DNA from: Alentia gelatinosa
Lineage: Eukaryota; Annelida; Polychaeta; Phyllodocida; Polynoidae
Assembly (NCBI GenBank): GCA_950022655.1
Contig: OX465584.1
Coordinates: forward strand, 53,240,723 to 53,304,722
DNA: 64,000 nucleotides
Reading direction: 5' to 3'
The first letter of the stretch is position 1. Each line of letters begins with the position of its first letter. This document shows, in pieces, positions 54,313 through 64,000 of the stretch. A model generated the notes under the pieces. It was not told the origin of the DNA, did not search any database, and saw only the letters and a program-made list of their open reading frames with translations. The translations under genes and the position numbers were made by a program.

Positions 54313-55199
54313 TGGGTTACCCCGTTTGCACCATTGCATTGGATTTAATTAAAGTTCAAATGACTTTTGTGGGAAGCTAGTCAGGTATCTTCAGCATCTG
54401 GATGTTTTAGTCTTGATCAGCTCTAATGTAGGTAGACTAACAGCGACATGGTGATCTCACATCCCTGTGACCTGAGGCATAAGGATAAACCATGGAGTAC
54501 AGTTTTAGGAACTTTAATTTCCTGAGAAACAATCCGTAAACATTCTATAGTGTAGTCACATCTTCATGGTGCTCACCTATCTTCACACAGTTTACACAAA
54601 ACTCATAGCAAAGTTACAGACCCAAGTTTAGCCTAAGGTCTGCGTCATGGTACAACTTCAATTATATCAAATTGTCAGAATTGTCAGAATTGTCCTTCAA
54701 TCTTAACAATGTTCATAAAACTCTTGAGTGATGATTTTCTGGTTATTGTCTATTATCCATGTCTGTCCTCAATGTTGTGTACGGACTGACGGTAATTGTT
54801 CACAACTTAATGCATGATGTTTAGTCCAGTAGGTGTAAAGTTCTTATGAGTCCTATTATCCTCTTTCTGTTCTCTCCAGTGAGAGGTAGTACCTTACATG
54901 TCGGTCTGTAAGTTACCCACAGAGGCGGTAGCATCACGTGAGGATCGTTCACTAAAGGCGACTCCACTCCATGCTGAGTGAAGCCTCTGGTGCCTAGAAT
55001 CAAACCCGTCCTCCAACTAAGGAGCGGCTTTGCTCAGCTCTCTACTAGATCTTAACCTCGTACTCAACTGCCGTTCTCTGCAGCGGCAGCAGAGGTATAC
55101 TGCTCTACTGCTCACATCAGCAGGTCAAGTGACCACTCACTTCCTTATACAAAGGATATATTCTGACTCATACCTCCGGCTATCGCCATCTTGCTTAGT
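54313..55199. other. No recognised feature
   Basis: A short tandem AATTGTCAGAATTGTC lies near 54670. No element ends or coding segment were found. Confidence 0.45.
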
Positions 55200-55512
55200 A
55201 CCTAGCGGTCAGGTTCCTAGTTGACGATTTCAAATCAGCTTGAAATAGGGATCAGCCATTGCGTAGTCTACATAATCGTCAGGTGGTGCCAAATTGCGTA
55301 AATTGGAATTCAAACAGTGATATTCATGTACCTCAAAGGGTTCAAAATCTCGTGAGAGTCTGGATCCCATCGTGTGAATCCCACTTTATCTGATGATCTG
55401 TAGTCGCCACGCACTTGGCGTTTAACCAGACGATTTATAGCCATTTAAGTCTGAAATTCGTCTGGTTGTGCTAATTTCAGGAATCGCCGCCTATTATCGT
55501 CTGGTGTAAACG
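55200..55512. mobile_element. Family L element
   Basis: GTCGTCAGGTGGTG-like words, GATGATCTGTAGTCGCCACG and the terminal CGTCTGGTGTAAACGCCGG match the right part of 21440-22105. The left end is unclear. Confidence 0.58.
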
Positions 55513-56287
55513 CCGGATTAGACGTCAGTGGGCTCCACTCCACTCACCACATTGCCTTCCATCGGCTCACTTACAGCACAGTGACGGTAATAATGAATCC
55601 TTTTTTTTTTATCCGGGGTTCTTGTTAAAGCATCCACTTTCCTCCCCTGGCGGCCAGTGAGGAAGAAAAATGGCGCGAAACTTGGAGCAGACGACAACTC
55701 GGCGGGCGGTAATCACACGTGACAAGGACCCTGTTCCATGCTGGTGCCTAAGGTCACCCTTTTAAGACATTGCATCTTGTTGGCGACAAGCGTAATGGAA
55801 AGTGTTTAAAAACAGTTTAACTGGTAACTGTACGATTTAGGGAGGTTGTGTTCTTATTGGTGGCCTGATTCTAAGATTATTGAAAGACAGAGATACGTAC
55901 ACACATTTATTGTCAATGGTATACAAGGTCCCCATTGAAATTGCATGTACATCACCACCCATTGTCAAACTGTCATTTATCATAACCAGTGTACACGAAT
56001 TTAAATCCATTGTACACGGCCTCAAAATCATTGTATTCGGGACAATAGTCCCTTTGTGCAATAGAGAAAATAAAAAGTCCCTGTTGATATACCTTTTGAT
56101 ATGAGAATTCATGGGTTTAATTTATTTGAAAAGATGGATAATGAATACAACACACCATGGTGTTGTGGATAGACAGCTCTGTAAACCAGTCGAGGTTAAC
56201 TACGCGTCAGCGTCTAGTATTGTACGGTCACCTGTCCACAAAACCATCAATTATTGTCTATGTATTAGAGCTTGCACGCATACATTA
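55513..56287. other. No gene; GC-rich then AT-rich unique sequence
   Basis: A T-run occurs near 55602. Mirror ORFs on both strands at 55837-56112 have no recognisable domain. Confidence 0.45.
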
Positions 56288-56619
56288 TTTATCTCACCCC
56301 TGGTACAAGTTTAGCCATAGGAATAACATTAGAAAAATATACTCAACGATCAGCCCAGTAAGGTTATGATACTACGCCACAGCCGTGGCGTAGTGAATTT
56401 GCTAAGTATATTCTGATTATTCTAAAGTTGTGATGATATTTAATGTCAAAGAAAGGGGTAAGATAAATCCAGAACCGCACTCGAATCGTAAAGTAGACAA
56501 TGCTCCACTCGTTTGGCTGGGCCGTAATCGTCACTCGGCTTTGCCTCGATGACGATTGCGGCCCAGCCAAACTCGTGGAGTATTGTCTATTTATACGATT
56601 CTCGATGCAGTTCTATATA
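56288..56619 (+). mobile_element. Family B element: near twin of 18271
   Basis: The core 56288-56467 runs from TTATCTCACCCCTGGTAC to AGGGGTAAGATAAA. The palindrome 56470-56617 has arms CAGAACCGCACTCGAATCG ... CTCCACTCGTTTGGCTGGGC and their complement, with centre TCACTCGGCTTTGCCTCGAT. A CGCCACAGCCGTGGCG palindrome lies in the core. Confidence 0.9.
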
Positions 56620-56633
56620 AATATACGCATCGC

Positions 56634-56984
56634 CTAGAGGTTAGAGTGCCCACAAACAGACTCCCCTCGTCCCGCAAAATGTTATCCTGTCACTATATAC
56701 GTGCTATCCATTGTGATATTGGGGAAGGAGCAGGGTGCCAGTGTCTCAGGCACTTACATGTATAGCCAGCTGACCACGACCAATCATTCTAGACCGAAAT
56801 ACCTCAAGACCCACTGGTGCTAGATAAGTTTTGATCCTAGAGTCAGGCAATTGCACAAAGGGCAAGTTGACTTGGTTAGAGAAAACTATCTATAGACTGA
56901 ATGTAACCCGAACCTTTCAATTTTTTATTCAATTATAATTGCACGCTCATTCAGTAATGATGGACATACCTTTTCCTCCTAGGT
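56634..56984 (-). mobile_element. Family S element
   Basis: On the minus strand it runs from CCTAGGAGGAAAAGG through GAATGAGCGTGCAATTATAA and GTCTCTAGGATC-like words, ending in the degenerate GGGCACTCTAACC. It sits 15 bp downstream of a family B palindrome. Confidence 0.78.
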
Positions 56985-57747
56985 TCTTGATGTTCAGAGA
57001 ACAGACAGAGGAGGGTCCCACACAACACGCGGAGGGTTGTTTAATGCGGACCCTTCGCTGGGAAAAGCGCCAGGTGTCAACTCCACCTTCCCGCCTCCCA
57101 CTCTCCTCTACCGGAGGAGAGAAACACCTCCTCCAGGGTGCAGTCGGACATTAAGTGCATGGAGGATCTCGTTACTGGCGCCTGGTGAGGCATCCAGGGG
57201 CTCTAAAGATAGACACCAGGTCGGAGGGCTGTGTTTGTATGTGGTCCGCATACTATACCGTTAATCAGGGGTGAATTACTTGGCTCCCAATAAGTGCTGC
57301 ACCAGGCTCAGGACGAAACTATGGGTTTATTAACAATTATTGGGTATTTCTTTTCTCACCTAGAGTTCTCTCGACCCGATGGGGGAGTGTTTTGTCTGAT
57401 AATTGTTTGGAATTATTTCCTTCAAGAAAAGTTTTGATCTAATTTCCCGTCGCTCTTTGTTAATTCAACCAATGAGAACCCTGGAAAGATGGAGTTTAAG
57501 GGAAAAAGTCCCCAAAGCAACTGGCCGGAAATCAAGATCGCCACTTCATAAAAAAACTGATTGAGTGCTGTAATGTTAGTAGAAATTAGCAAAATATAAA
57601 AAGGATACCGTTTCTTGTAATATTGAATAATAAAAACAAAGTATATGAAATCACAAAATAAAAGATGGTGGAATTGTATGTTTCTGATACATAACTCGCC
57701 TGCTACTCGTCACTTTAGAATACTCTATTCAACCATACTTAAAGCAA
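56985..57747. other. No recognised feature
   Basis: ORFs at 56939-57264 are partly inside the S element and carry no domain. Confidence 0.45.
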
Positions 57748-58116
57748 TCTTCCACTGGTCGACCATTTGCCACCGCTCTGCAGTCTGGAACCACTGATTA
57801 ACTTTTAGTGTATCCCAACGCCATATTAATTAATGGAAACCCGCATGCAGAGAAGTGTTCACCGATTAATTGTGCATAGATTATGCAATGAGGCGGGTAC
57901 CACTGAACAACTTAACCTTCTGACAGAATCAAAGTGGTTTGAAATCGTCGGTAATGGTTATTCTGTTTGGAGGGCAATTCAGTCGGCGTGGACCTTCAAA
58001 TGCGGAAGAAACAAGGCATACACAGCACCCTCACCAACGTGCTGTCGTTGGCCACAACTGACACACTTTTAGGAGAACTAGAATAATCGGTCCGTTTTCG
58101 TCGGCCAGAGGAAAAT
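57748..58116. mobile_element. Family K-like element
   Basis: The ends TCTTCCACTGGTCGACCATT and TTTTCGTCGGCCAGAGGAAA pair approximately. GGTACCACTGA and ATCGTCGGTAATGG words recur. The ORF 57833-58072 is inside it and not a gene. Confidence 0.5.
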
Positions 58117-58805
<689 letters not shown>

Positions 58806-59202
58806 ATATATCTAGATATATAAATATAAATACCGAATGAAATGTATTCCTATATTCACCTCGGAGATTAATTACTTCCGTTGTCCAGGTGGTCGCTGTA
58901 GTAAATGCAGTAACTACGGGTATGGTTCTTAACGCATAGAGTGAGCAACTCATAACGGTTTCCCTCACTCTTCATCTGCTCCTCGACCAACTCACTTGCA
59001 TTTTCCTACTCGGTTGGGAAAATTTTAAATTTTAAATTTTGGGACTTAGCCCAATTGTATGTATCATATTGTGGCAGGATTATGAGTTTTATACTCATTG
59101 TATATCAAATTGAATAAAGCCTGTTATTTGTTAATTACTATGTAATTAATTACCGCCAACTACTGTGTTCACTTCGTCTTTGTTATGTAACGAGGTCAAT
59201 AT

Positions 59203-59232
<30 letters not shown>
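59203..59232. repeat. (TA)n(TG)n microsatellite
   Basis: Nine TA units followed by six TG units. The downstream TATAAATACCGAATGAAATG repeats the sequence after 58801. Confidence 0.95.
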
Positions 59233-59233
<1 letters not shown>

Positions 59234-59387
59234 ACTATTATATATCATATAGATATAAATACCGAATGAAATGGTTTTTATTATTCACCTCTGAACTCTG
59301 TCACTCCCGTAAACGTAAATTTTACATATTACGTAAAGTCAGAGATTCGTCCTCTGACAGGAAAGGACTGGCCATCCGGGCAGCTTG

Positions 59388-59445
59388 CGCCTGCGCAGTG
59401 GACACAACGCTCAAAACACCGTATGCGCATGACAGAAACCTCTCT
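59388..59445. promoter_or_regulatory. Two NRF1-like sites
   Basis: TTGCGCCTGCGCAGTG and CGTATGCGCATGACA lie 40 bp apart, the first within a GC-rich run. A YY1-like TTTGATGGCGGC lies ~330 bp downstream (about 59744). No exon was recognised. Confidence 0.38.
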
Positions 59446-59529
59446 AACCCACGTCCCTGGAATGAAAGCTTAAAAACGCTGTTTAGAACCCAACATCACA
59501 CACAAAATAAATCAAGCCAGGCGGTTTAT

Positions 59530-60337
59530 AGATGTTTCTATTGAGGTCCGGTTGTCAGGCCTATTCTTTTACATTCCCCTACATATCTCCAGTGCCCTTT
59601 GACTTTATCAGGAAAATGTCTGCTGAGAAAACGCCGCCTCTGCTATCTCTGTGCCTGGCGTATTTTCCTGTCGCCCGCCAGAGGACGCTAGTGAAGCACC
59701 TGGCAGGCGCGTGCTTAATTGTAGCCGGCCCCGGTCCGTCGTTTTGATGGCGGCAAAAACGGACAAGATTGATAAGGTTACACATGGAAGGCCTAGCAAT
59801 TAATACTGTAACGGAATCACGCATTTTTCTGGCCCAGAGTCGATGGAGGACTAGCAAAAGCCACCAACAATTAACTCCTGTAACGAAAATGTAGCCGTCA
59901 ACGTCAAGCCGAGTAGGAAGCTGGTTACCCGCCGGTACACTTCAAAGCAGACGACATCCGTTCTAGCCACAGAAGGACAAATAGATTCTCTGAAGTCATT
60001 ACTGGATTTACGTACGGACTCTTCTTTGTCGATATAATATCACCTACTGCCATGCATTTTCTGAGTGTTGTTTTCTCACCAAATTTCTCCTTCGTCATTT
60101 CTCTTACACTCCAAGTCTCCCGGCTTCATATCGGTGCTGTACAGTGTATGGGATTTTTGTACAGCGTATGTTATTTTCGACAGCGTCCGATACCAAGCAC
60201 TCATATGATGTATATCATATTTTCAGTTGGTAGCAACTCAACTGTATAGAGTTGACCTTACACTTGTGGTCAGTATTACAAATTCGGGGGTTGTCAAATC
60301 TTTGACATCATTTACACGTTATGTGCTACAAAACGAA
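59530..60337. other. No gene recognised
   Basis: The GC-rich part (59580-59760) has ORFs on both strands without domains. The rest is AT-rich. Confidence 0.4.
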
Positions 60338-60640
60338 ACTAGGAGCAAATGGTGCGTCCATAACTGATGAATGAGCGTGCAATTATAAATGAATAATAAT
60401 CAAAAGGTTTGGTTACATTCAGTCTACGGATCGTTTCCTGTAGGTACCAATGTGCATCCAGTCAACTTGCCATTTCTGCAACTGCCTGAGTCAAGGATCC
60501 AAATATATCGTTAATATATCGTTAATATATAAGCCGTTAGAGAATATTCAGTGTCTGAGGTATTTTGGTTTCGAGTGATCGGTCATGGTCATCTAGGCAT
60601 GCCTAAACAACCCTGAGACACCCTGAGAATTGGCTCTCAA
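60338..60640 (+). mobile_element. Family S element with foreign insert
   Basis: CTAGGAGCAAATGGTGCGTC opens it and GAGTCAAGGATCCAAATATA is normal. Then a ~50-bp stretch with tandem TTAATATATCG and GTTAGAGAATATTCAGTGTC replaces the usual CAAGCACCAGTGGGTCAATG. Family sequence resumes at AGGTATTTTGG. The 3' end is lost after CCTGAGACACC. Confidence 0.75.
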
Positions 60641-61170
60641 AGCCTACAAAGTTTGTTTTCCATTTAACTATGGTCGTGATATGATACCATTATTTGTTTA
60701 TATCTCTGATAAACGTATTGCACGGTGTGATACACCAAAACGTGTCTATTTTTCACAATATGTGCATGTTATATTCAAGTATGTCCGTTGTACGGGTTTC
60801 CCTTGGTTTTACTCTGTTCCATTTCTAGTACGGCCAATGAGAAAAATCCCACTGCCGGCCAATCGGCACCCTGCTCTAGGAGACTGCAACAGACCCTTGT
60901 CAGGCTGACTTGTGGAAGAGACTACCTTTATCATTCTTGGTCTTGGAGACTGGAATGCTGCATGACGCTATTAATGGACGGCCCCATGTGATAGGATTTG
61001 GTTGCCATCACAAAGAGGGATTTATGATTCGCGTGTATTTTAAGATGTGTCTATAAGAGGGATATTCCTTAGATATTGTTTGAATAATAATTTTCTCGGT
61101 CTTCCCTTTAACTCCTCTGGCTGTGGATATTGCAGGTCTTGGCCTCTACCTCATTCAATACCCCTCAGTT
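60641..61170. other. No recognised feature
   Basis: The ORFs at 60630-60991 show no domain. Confidence 0.45.
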
Positions 61171-61417
61171 CTATAACGGCACAGAGTGATCGTTAGTTTT
61201 GCCATGATCCGCCAGTTAATAGTAGGATAGCTCCACTGTAATCGAAGGCCATCTGCTCTCAGTTGTTATGATCCATTGATAATCACGAGATGAGACAAAA
61301 AATCCTGAAATCGTTTCTTTCAAATCCATTGATAACTTCACCTACCACCTGGTGTTTAGTTTGTCGTCAAATGCAATATGGCCGCCTTCATGGAGTTATA
61401 GCTATGTGCCTTATAGG
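61171..61417 (+). mobile_element. Family J element, copy 4
   Basis: CTATAACGGCACAGAGTGAT, CATGATCCGCCAG, AATCCATTGATAAC, ACCACCTGGTGTTTAG and AGCTATGTGCCTTATAGGC keep family order. The outer inverted ends TATAnnGGCACA / TGTGCCTTATA are readable here. Confidence 0.75.
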
Positions 61418-61479
61418 CCGCAATGCAGTATCCTAACCGCAACCGTAGCTGAGGCTGTTAGAGAATATTCAGTGTCTGC

Positions 61480-61640
61480 CTGTGCCGGCTGATTTTTGTG
61501 TGCTGGAGCCGACGCTTCGTGCCGTTGACAGGCAGACGTGGCAGGAGGCCAGAAAGCGCGGGAAACGCCGCGAGCAGACGTCATTTGGCGGCCGATAATA
61601 GACAGCGCCCACACTGAGCGGCACAGATCTCCCCGCTGAC
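61480..61640. promoter_or_regulatory. GC-rich patch with E2F-like site
   Basis: GCGCGGGAAA (61556-61565) is an E2F-type site within CpG-rich sequence. GCAGACGTCATTTGG follows. The overlapping minus-strand ORFs have no domain. Confidence 0.33.
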
Positions 61641-61833
61641 AGGAAATCAGTTTCTTGGTATAGAGGGAGCATGGGGGTTGCACTTCATGATCAGCCTTAA
61701 ATCCCATCGCATTTGCAGGTTCATTATATTCCCTCAGCAAATGTTCGTTGATAATTTCTGTGACATTTTTGTACGTTCGCCCACGTCATGCTTGTATAAT
61801 TATTGCCAGCTAATCATATATGGAGACATGGTT

Positions 61834-62090
61834 AGTACGTCTGAATGAAATCTGTTCCGATTTATTTTGGTTGGAAGTATTTCAGACGAAAAATAACATT
61901 GAACTGATGTAATTCAGACACACTCAATATGTTTTCCTATCAATAAATATATACCTGGGAATAATGAAAAAATGTCATTTTTAAACAAGTCACGTGGTAC
62001 AGATGGACATATGAGTAATAGTTTCGTCAATCAGTGAATCTAAACGGAATCTGTACTCCCGGTCAGTTAAAGTGAAACAAGTGCGCAGTT
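61834..62090 (+). mobile_element. Family U element, copy A
   Basis: TGAATGAAATCTGTTCCGAT, CAGACACACTCAATATG and GGAATCTGTACTCCCGGTCA occur in order. The neighbouring 62125-62372 repeats the first half, so two copies lie in direct tandem. Confidence 0.6.
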
Positions 62091-62124
62091 ATATAATGGT
62101 ATGATATACGATAGGAAGACATTA

Positions 62125-62372
62125 GTGTCGCTGAATGGAATCTGTTCCGCGTTGTTTTATGTCGGAAATATTCACCGAGTTTGACCACGGGGTGCATATT
62201 TCGACCAAAAAAAGGGGAACAAATAAATTTCAGACACACTCACTATATCACCTTATAATCTACATAGAAATCATAAAAAAGCCATTTTGCAATCATTCAC
62301 GTAGTACGGAATGCAGGGACTATTATTTTGTGCACAGTGTGCATGAACAGAATCCGTATGGCTGGCGAATAA
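62125..62372 (+). mobile_element. Family U element, copy B
   Basis: GCTGAATGGAATCTGTTCCG, TTTCAGACACACTCACTATA and TAGTACGGAATGCAGGGACT align with copy A and with the 10360 fragment. Confidence 0.6.
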
Positions 62373-62519
62373 ATATGAGGCATCCGTGTACCATACACCT
62401 GTTGCAGCACATAATTATGTACATGTACCTCTAATTGCGAAGTAATATTATGTCTTGACATGGCAGGAAATAACATGTCTTGTGCCATGCCGAGTTTGAC
62501 AAGTTGATGTGACTTGTGA

Positions 62520-62894
62520 CTTCTTACAAAAGCTGACATTTACTTACATAGGTTAAAGCCGAACACGAAGCAACTACATGACACACATAAGATCCCGACC
62601 CTACATGACAGGTGTACAGGCAGCTTCTTACGGGAAGCCCTGAAGAGAAGTAAAATCAATCATCATGTAGATGCAAGACTTTTACCAACAAGTGCACATG
62701 ATAAAATCCTCTTGAAAATAAATAAGCCAAATTGCACCCTGTACACACGTAGTGTACAATACCAATGTGCAAGAGTGTGGAACGCTTTACCCGTAGCCAA
62801 AGATGACCTTGATAGCCCCGACAAACTAAAAAAGTATATTCGTGAAAACCTGAAAGTTATCACTAACATCAGGAAAACACTTAACAACCAATAA
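62520..62894 (+). pseudogene. LINE reverse-transcriptase C-terminal remnant
   Basis: An open frame of 124 codons runs from just after a TGA (62517) to TAA (62892-62894). Visible motifs include PTLHDRCTGSFL, then YQCARVWNALP, then DKLKKYIRENL. The order 'R..Y..AR.WN.LP' followed by a basic helix is the usual C-terminus of ORF2 in non-LTR retrotransposons, after the RT domain. The catalytic RT and endonuclease parts are absent, consistent with 5' truncation during target-primed insertion. The clade cannot be assigned from this part. Confidence 0.75.
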
Positions 62895-63215
62895 AGAACC
62901 CCCCAGAGATAAGATGGTAGATATAGCAACCATTAACTAAATCGTAAACAGATGGCACACAAAGTATTAGTGGCCAAAACACTAAAACCAGGTACAAATA
63001 TAAAAGGAAATGACTGGTATATATTCACCCGTAAAACAAGGTACTCATATTAATAAATGCAGTAAGCATGTACAGTCAGCCAAAAAAGGCTGCTATTATA
63101 GTCAGTAAGAAACACGACACCCAATTAAGATGAAAATGACTGGCCAGAAGGAAGACAGGCCTGCGAGCCTAAGATGGTTATCCAGTATAAATAAAAGAAT
63201 GAAAAAAAGAAGAAG
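62895..63215 (+). mobile_element. LINE 3' untranslated region and A-rich tail
   Basis: About 320 bp follow the stop without coding potential and end in ATAAATAAAAGAATGAAAAA and further A-rich sequence (to ~63215), as expected of the 3' end of a non-LTR insertion. No target duplication could be delimited. Confidence 0.55.
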
Positions 63216-63528
63216 TTTTCATAGCAAGGTTGACATATGACCTAAAGCTACGATCGGTGAATCTAAAAATGGCGGACAGGTACTACTTCAGATGTTCCGA
63301 GACGTCTTTCTATCGGAACATAGTGCCTAACTATTAAGCATGAAGGCATTTTATTTTGGACATTCATGTAAGAGTGTTGAAATGGCTGAAATATGTGAAA
63401 TAAATCGATGACTCGCCGGGATACGCAGACACACAGACTAAAGCCTCAGTAAAGCATTGGTCAATAATTTTAGCCTCCCTCACTTCGTAATTTCGGGATT
63501 CTTTCTATAGAAACCAGTGTCCCTCTAG
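63216..63528. other. No recognised feature
   Basis: No repeat ends or coding signal. AAAATGGCGGAC near 63268 is YY1-like. Confidence 0.4.
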
Positions 63529-63800
63529 TATCTCACCCGTGGTACAGGTTTACCCATCGGAATAAACTATACGCAACAATCACCAGTGTCAAGTGTCAAT
63601 ACTACGCAGGAGTGATGTAAGATGACGTCATAAGGGACTGGCGAATCAGCGGCCAGGATTTGAGAAGGTAGGGAAGATCTCAACATGGAGATTTTTACAT
63701 TTTCTGACAGGATTTCCTCCAGCAATTTGAATTGTTCTAATATTGTAGTGCTATTTAATGTAATTGAAAGGGGTGAGATAAATACAGAACTGCATTCCAC
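63529..63800 (+). mobile_element. Family B element, palindrome truncated
   Basis: The core 63529-63783 runs from TATCTCACCCGTGGTACAGG to AAAGGGGTGAGATAAA. Only the start of the palindrome remains (ACAGAACTGCATTCCAC). TGACGTCA at about 63623 and CAGCGGCCAGGAT match the 18271 copy. Confidence 0.78.
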
Positions 63801-63872
63801 TTATAATTATGATAGAGCAAAACAAAAGGCGGACAATTACTCAATTCAATGGGTAATTTAGGCATTAAAAAA

Positions 63873-64000
63873 ACTAGGAGCAAATATATAGTAAATTCAT
63901 CATTGATGAATGAGCTTGCAATTAAAGATGAATAACAATTAAAGGCTTTGGCTTACATTGAGTCAATGGATAGTTTTCTGTAACCCACTTGCACTCAGTA
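63873..64000 (+). mobile_element. Family S element cut by the window end
   Basis: ACTAGGAGCAAATATATAGT, TGATGAATGAGCTTGCAATT and GTAACCCACTTGCACTCAGT are the first third of the family. The rest lies outside the window. Confidence 0.85.

Noticed and set aside
57833..58072. 79-aa ORF
   Set aside because: It is inside the family K-like element, has no domain, and its length is compatible with chance.

Overview
The window is non-coding, repeat-dense nuclear DNA from an animal, most likely a marine invertebrate. The evidence is a lack of long ORFs, many microsatellites, a reverse-transcriptase C-terminus of LINE type, dozens of short terminal-inverted-repeat (TIR) and foldback elements, and metazoan-style promoter motifs (NRF1, ETS, YY1, CRE, RFX X-box, CArG). 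I cannot name the phylum. No tRNA, rRNA, CRISPR array or intact gene was recognised. The only clear protein-coding trace is the last ~124 codons of a LINE reverse transcriptase (62520-62894). A weaker possibility is one 3'-terminal exon (19862-19952). All comparisons were made by eye within this window, so family names are internal labels.

Most of the sequence falls into recurring families. Family A (TTATCCTACCCC ends) and family B (TTATCTCACCCC ends) have a TIR-bounded core of ~130-300 bp followed by a ~130-160 bp imperfect palindrome, often with a CTCGGCTTCGCCTCG-like centre. Family T has the same core-plus-palindrome layout with unrelated sequence. Family S is a ~390 bp element starting CTAGGAGCAAAT, with nine copies. 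Families J, U, K, L and M are short inverted-repeat or mosaic elements. There are also piggyBac-like MITEs (TTAA target, CCCTTT ends), PIF/Harbinger-like MITEs, pogo-like ends and several single MITEs.

Layout: 1-8.3 kb carries A, piggyBac-like, J and foldback elements. 10-18.6 kb carries T, an 11-bp minisatellite, a 324-bp tandem array and B. 20.5-27.1 kb carries piggyBac-like, L, B, S and A elements around a CpG-type promoter-like patch at 24.3 kb. 27-36 kb carries tandem repeats, J, T, A, B and promoter-like patches. 36-44.8 kb carries MITEs, an RFX X-box, S and a nested B/S insertion. 45-52.6 kb carries a 21-bp phased array of four CREs, G/C/purine-rich simple sequence, and a pile-up of three elements at 50.75-51.72 kb. 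53-64 kb carries K, L, B, S, J and U elements, a long (CT)n(AT)n microsatellite and the LINE fragment.

No operon-like or pathway organisation is present. The most unusual signal is the repeated pairing of a TIR core with an adjacent palindrome in families that do not share sequence.
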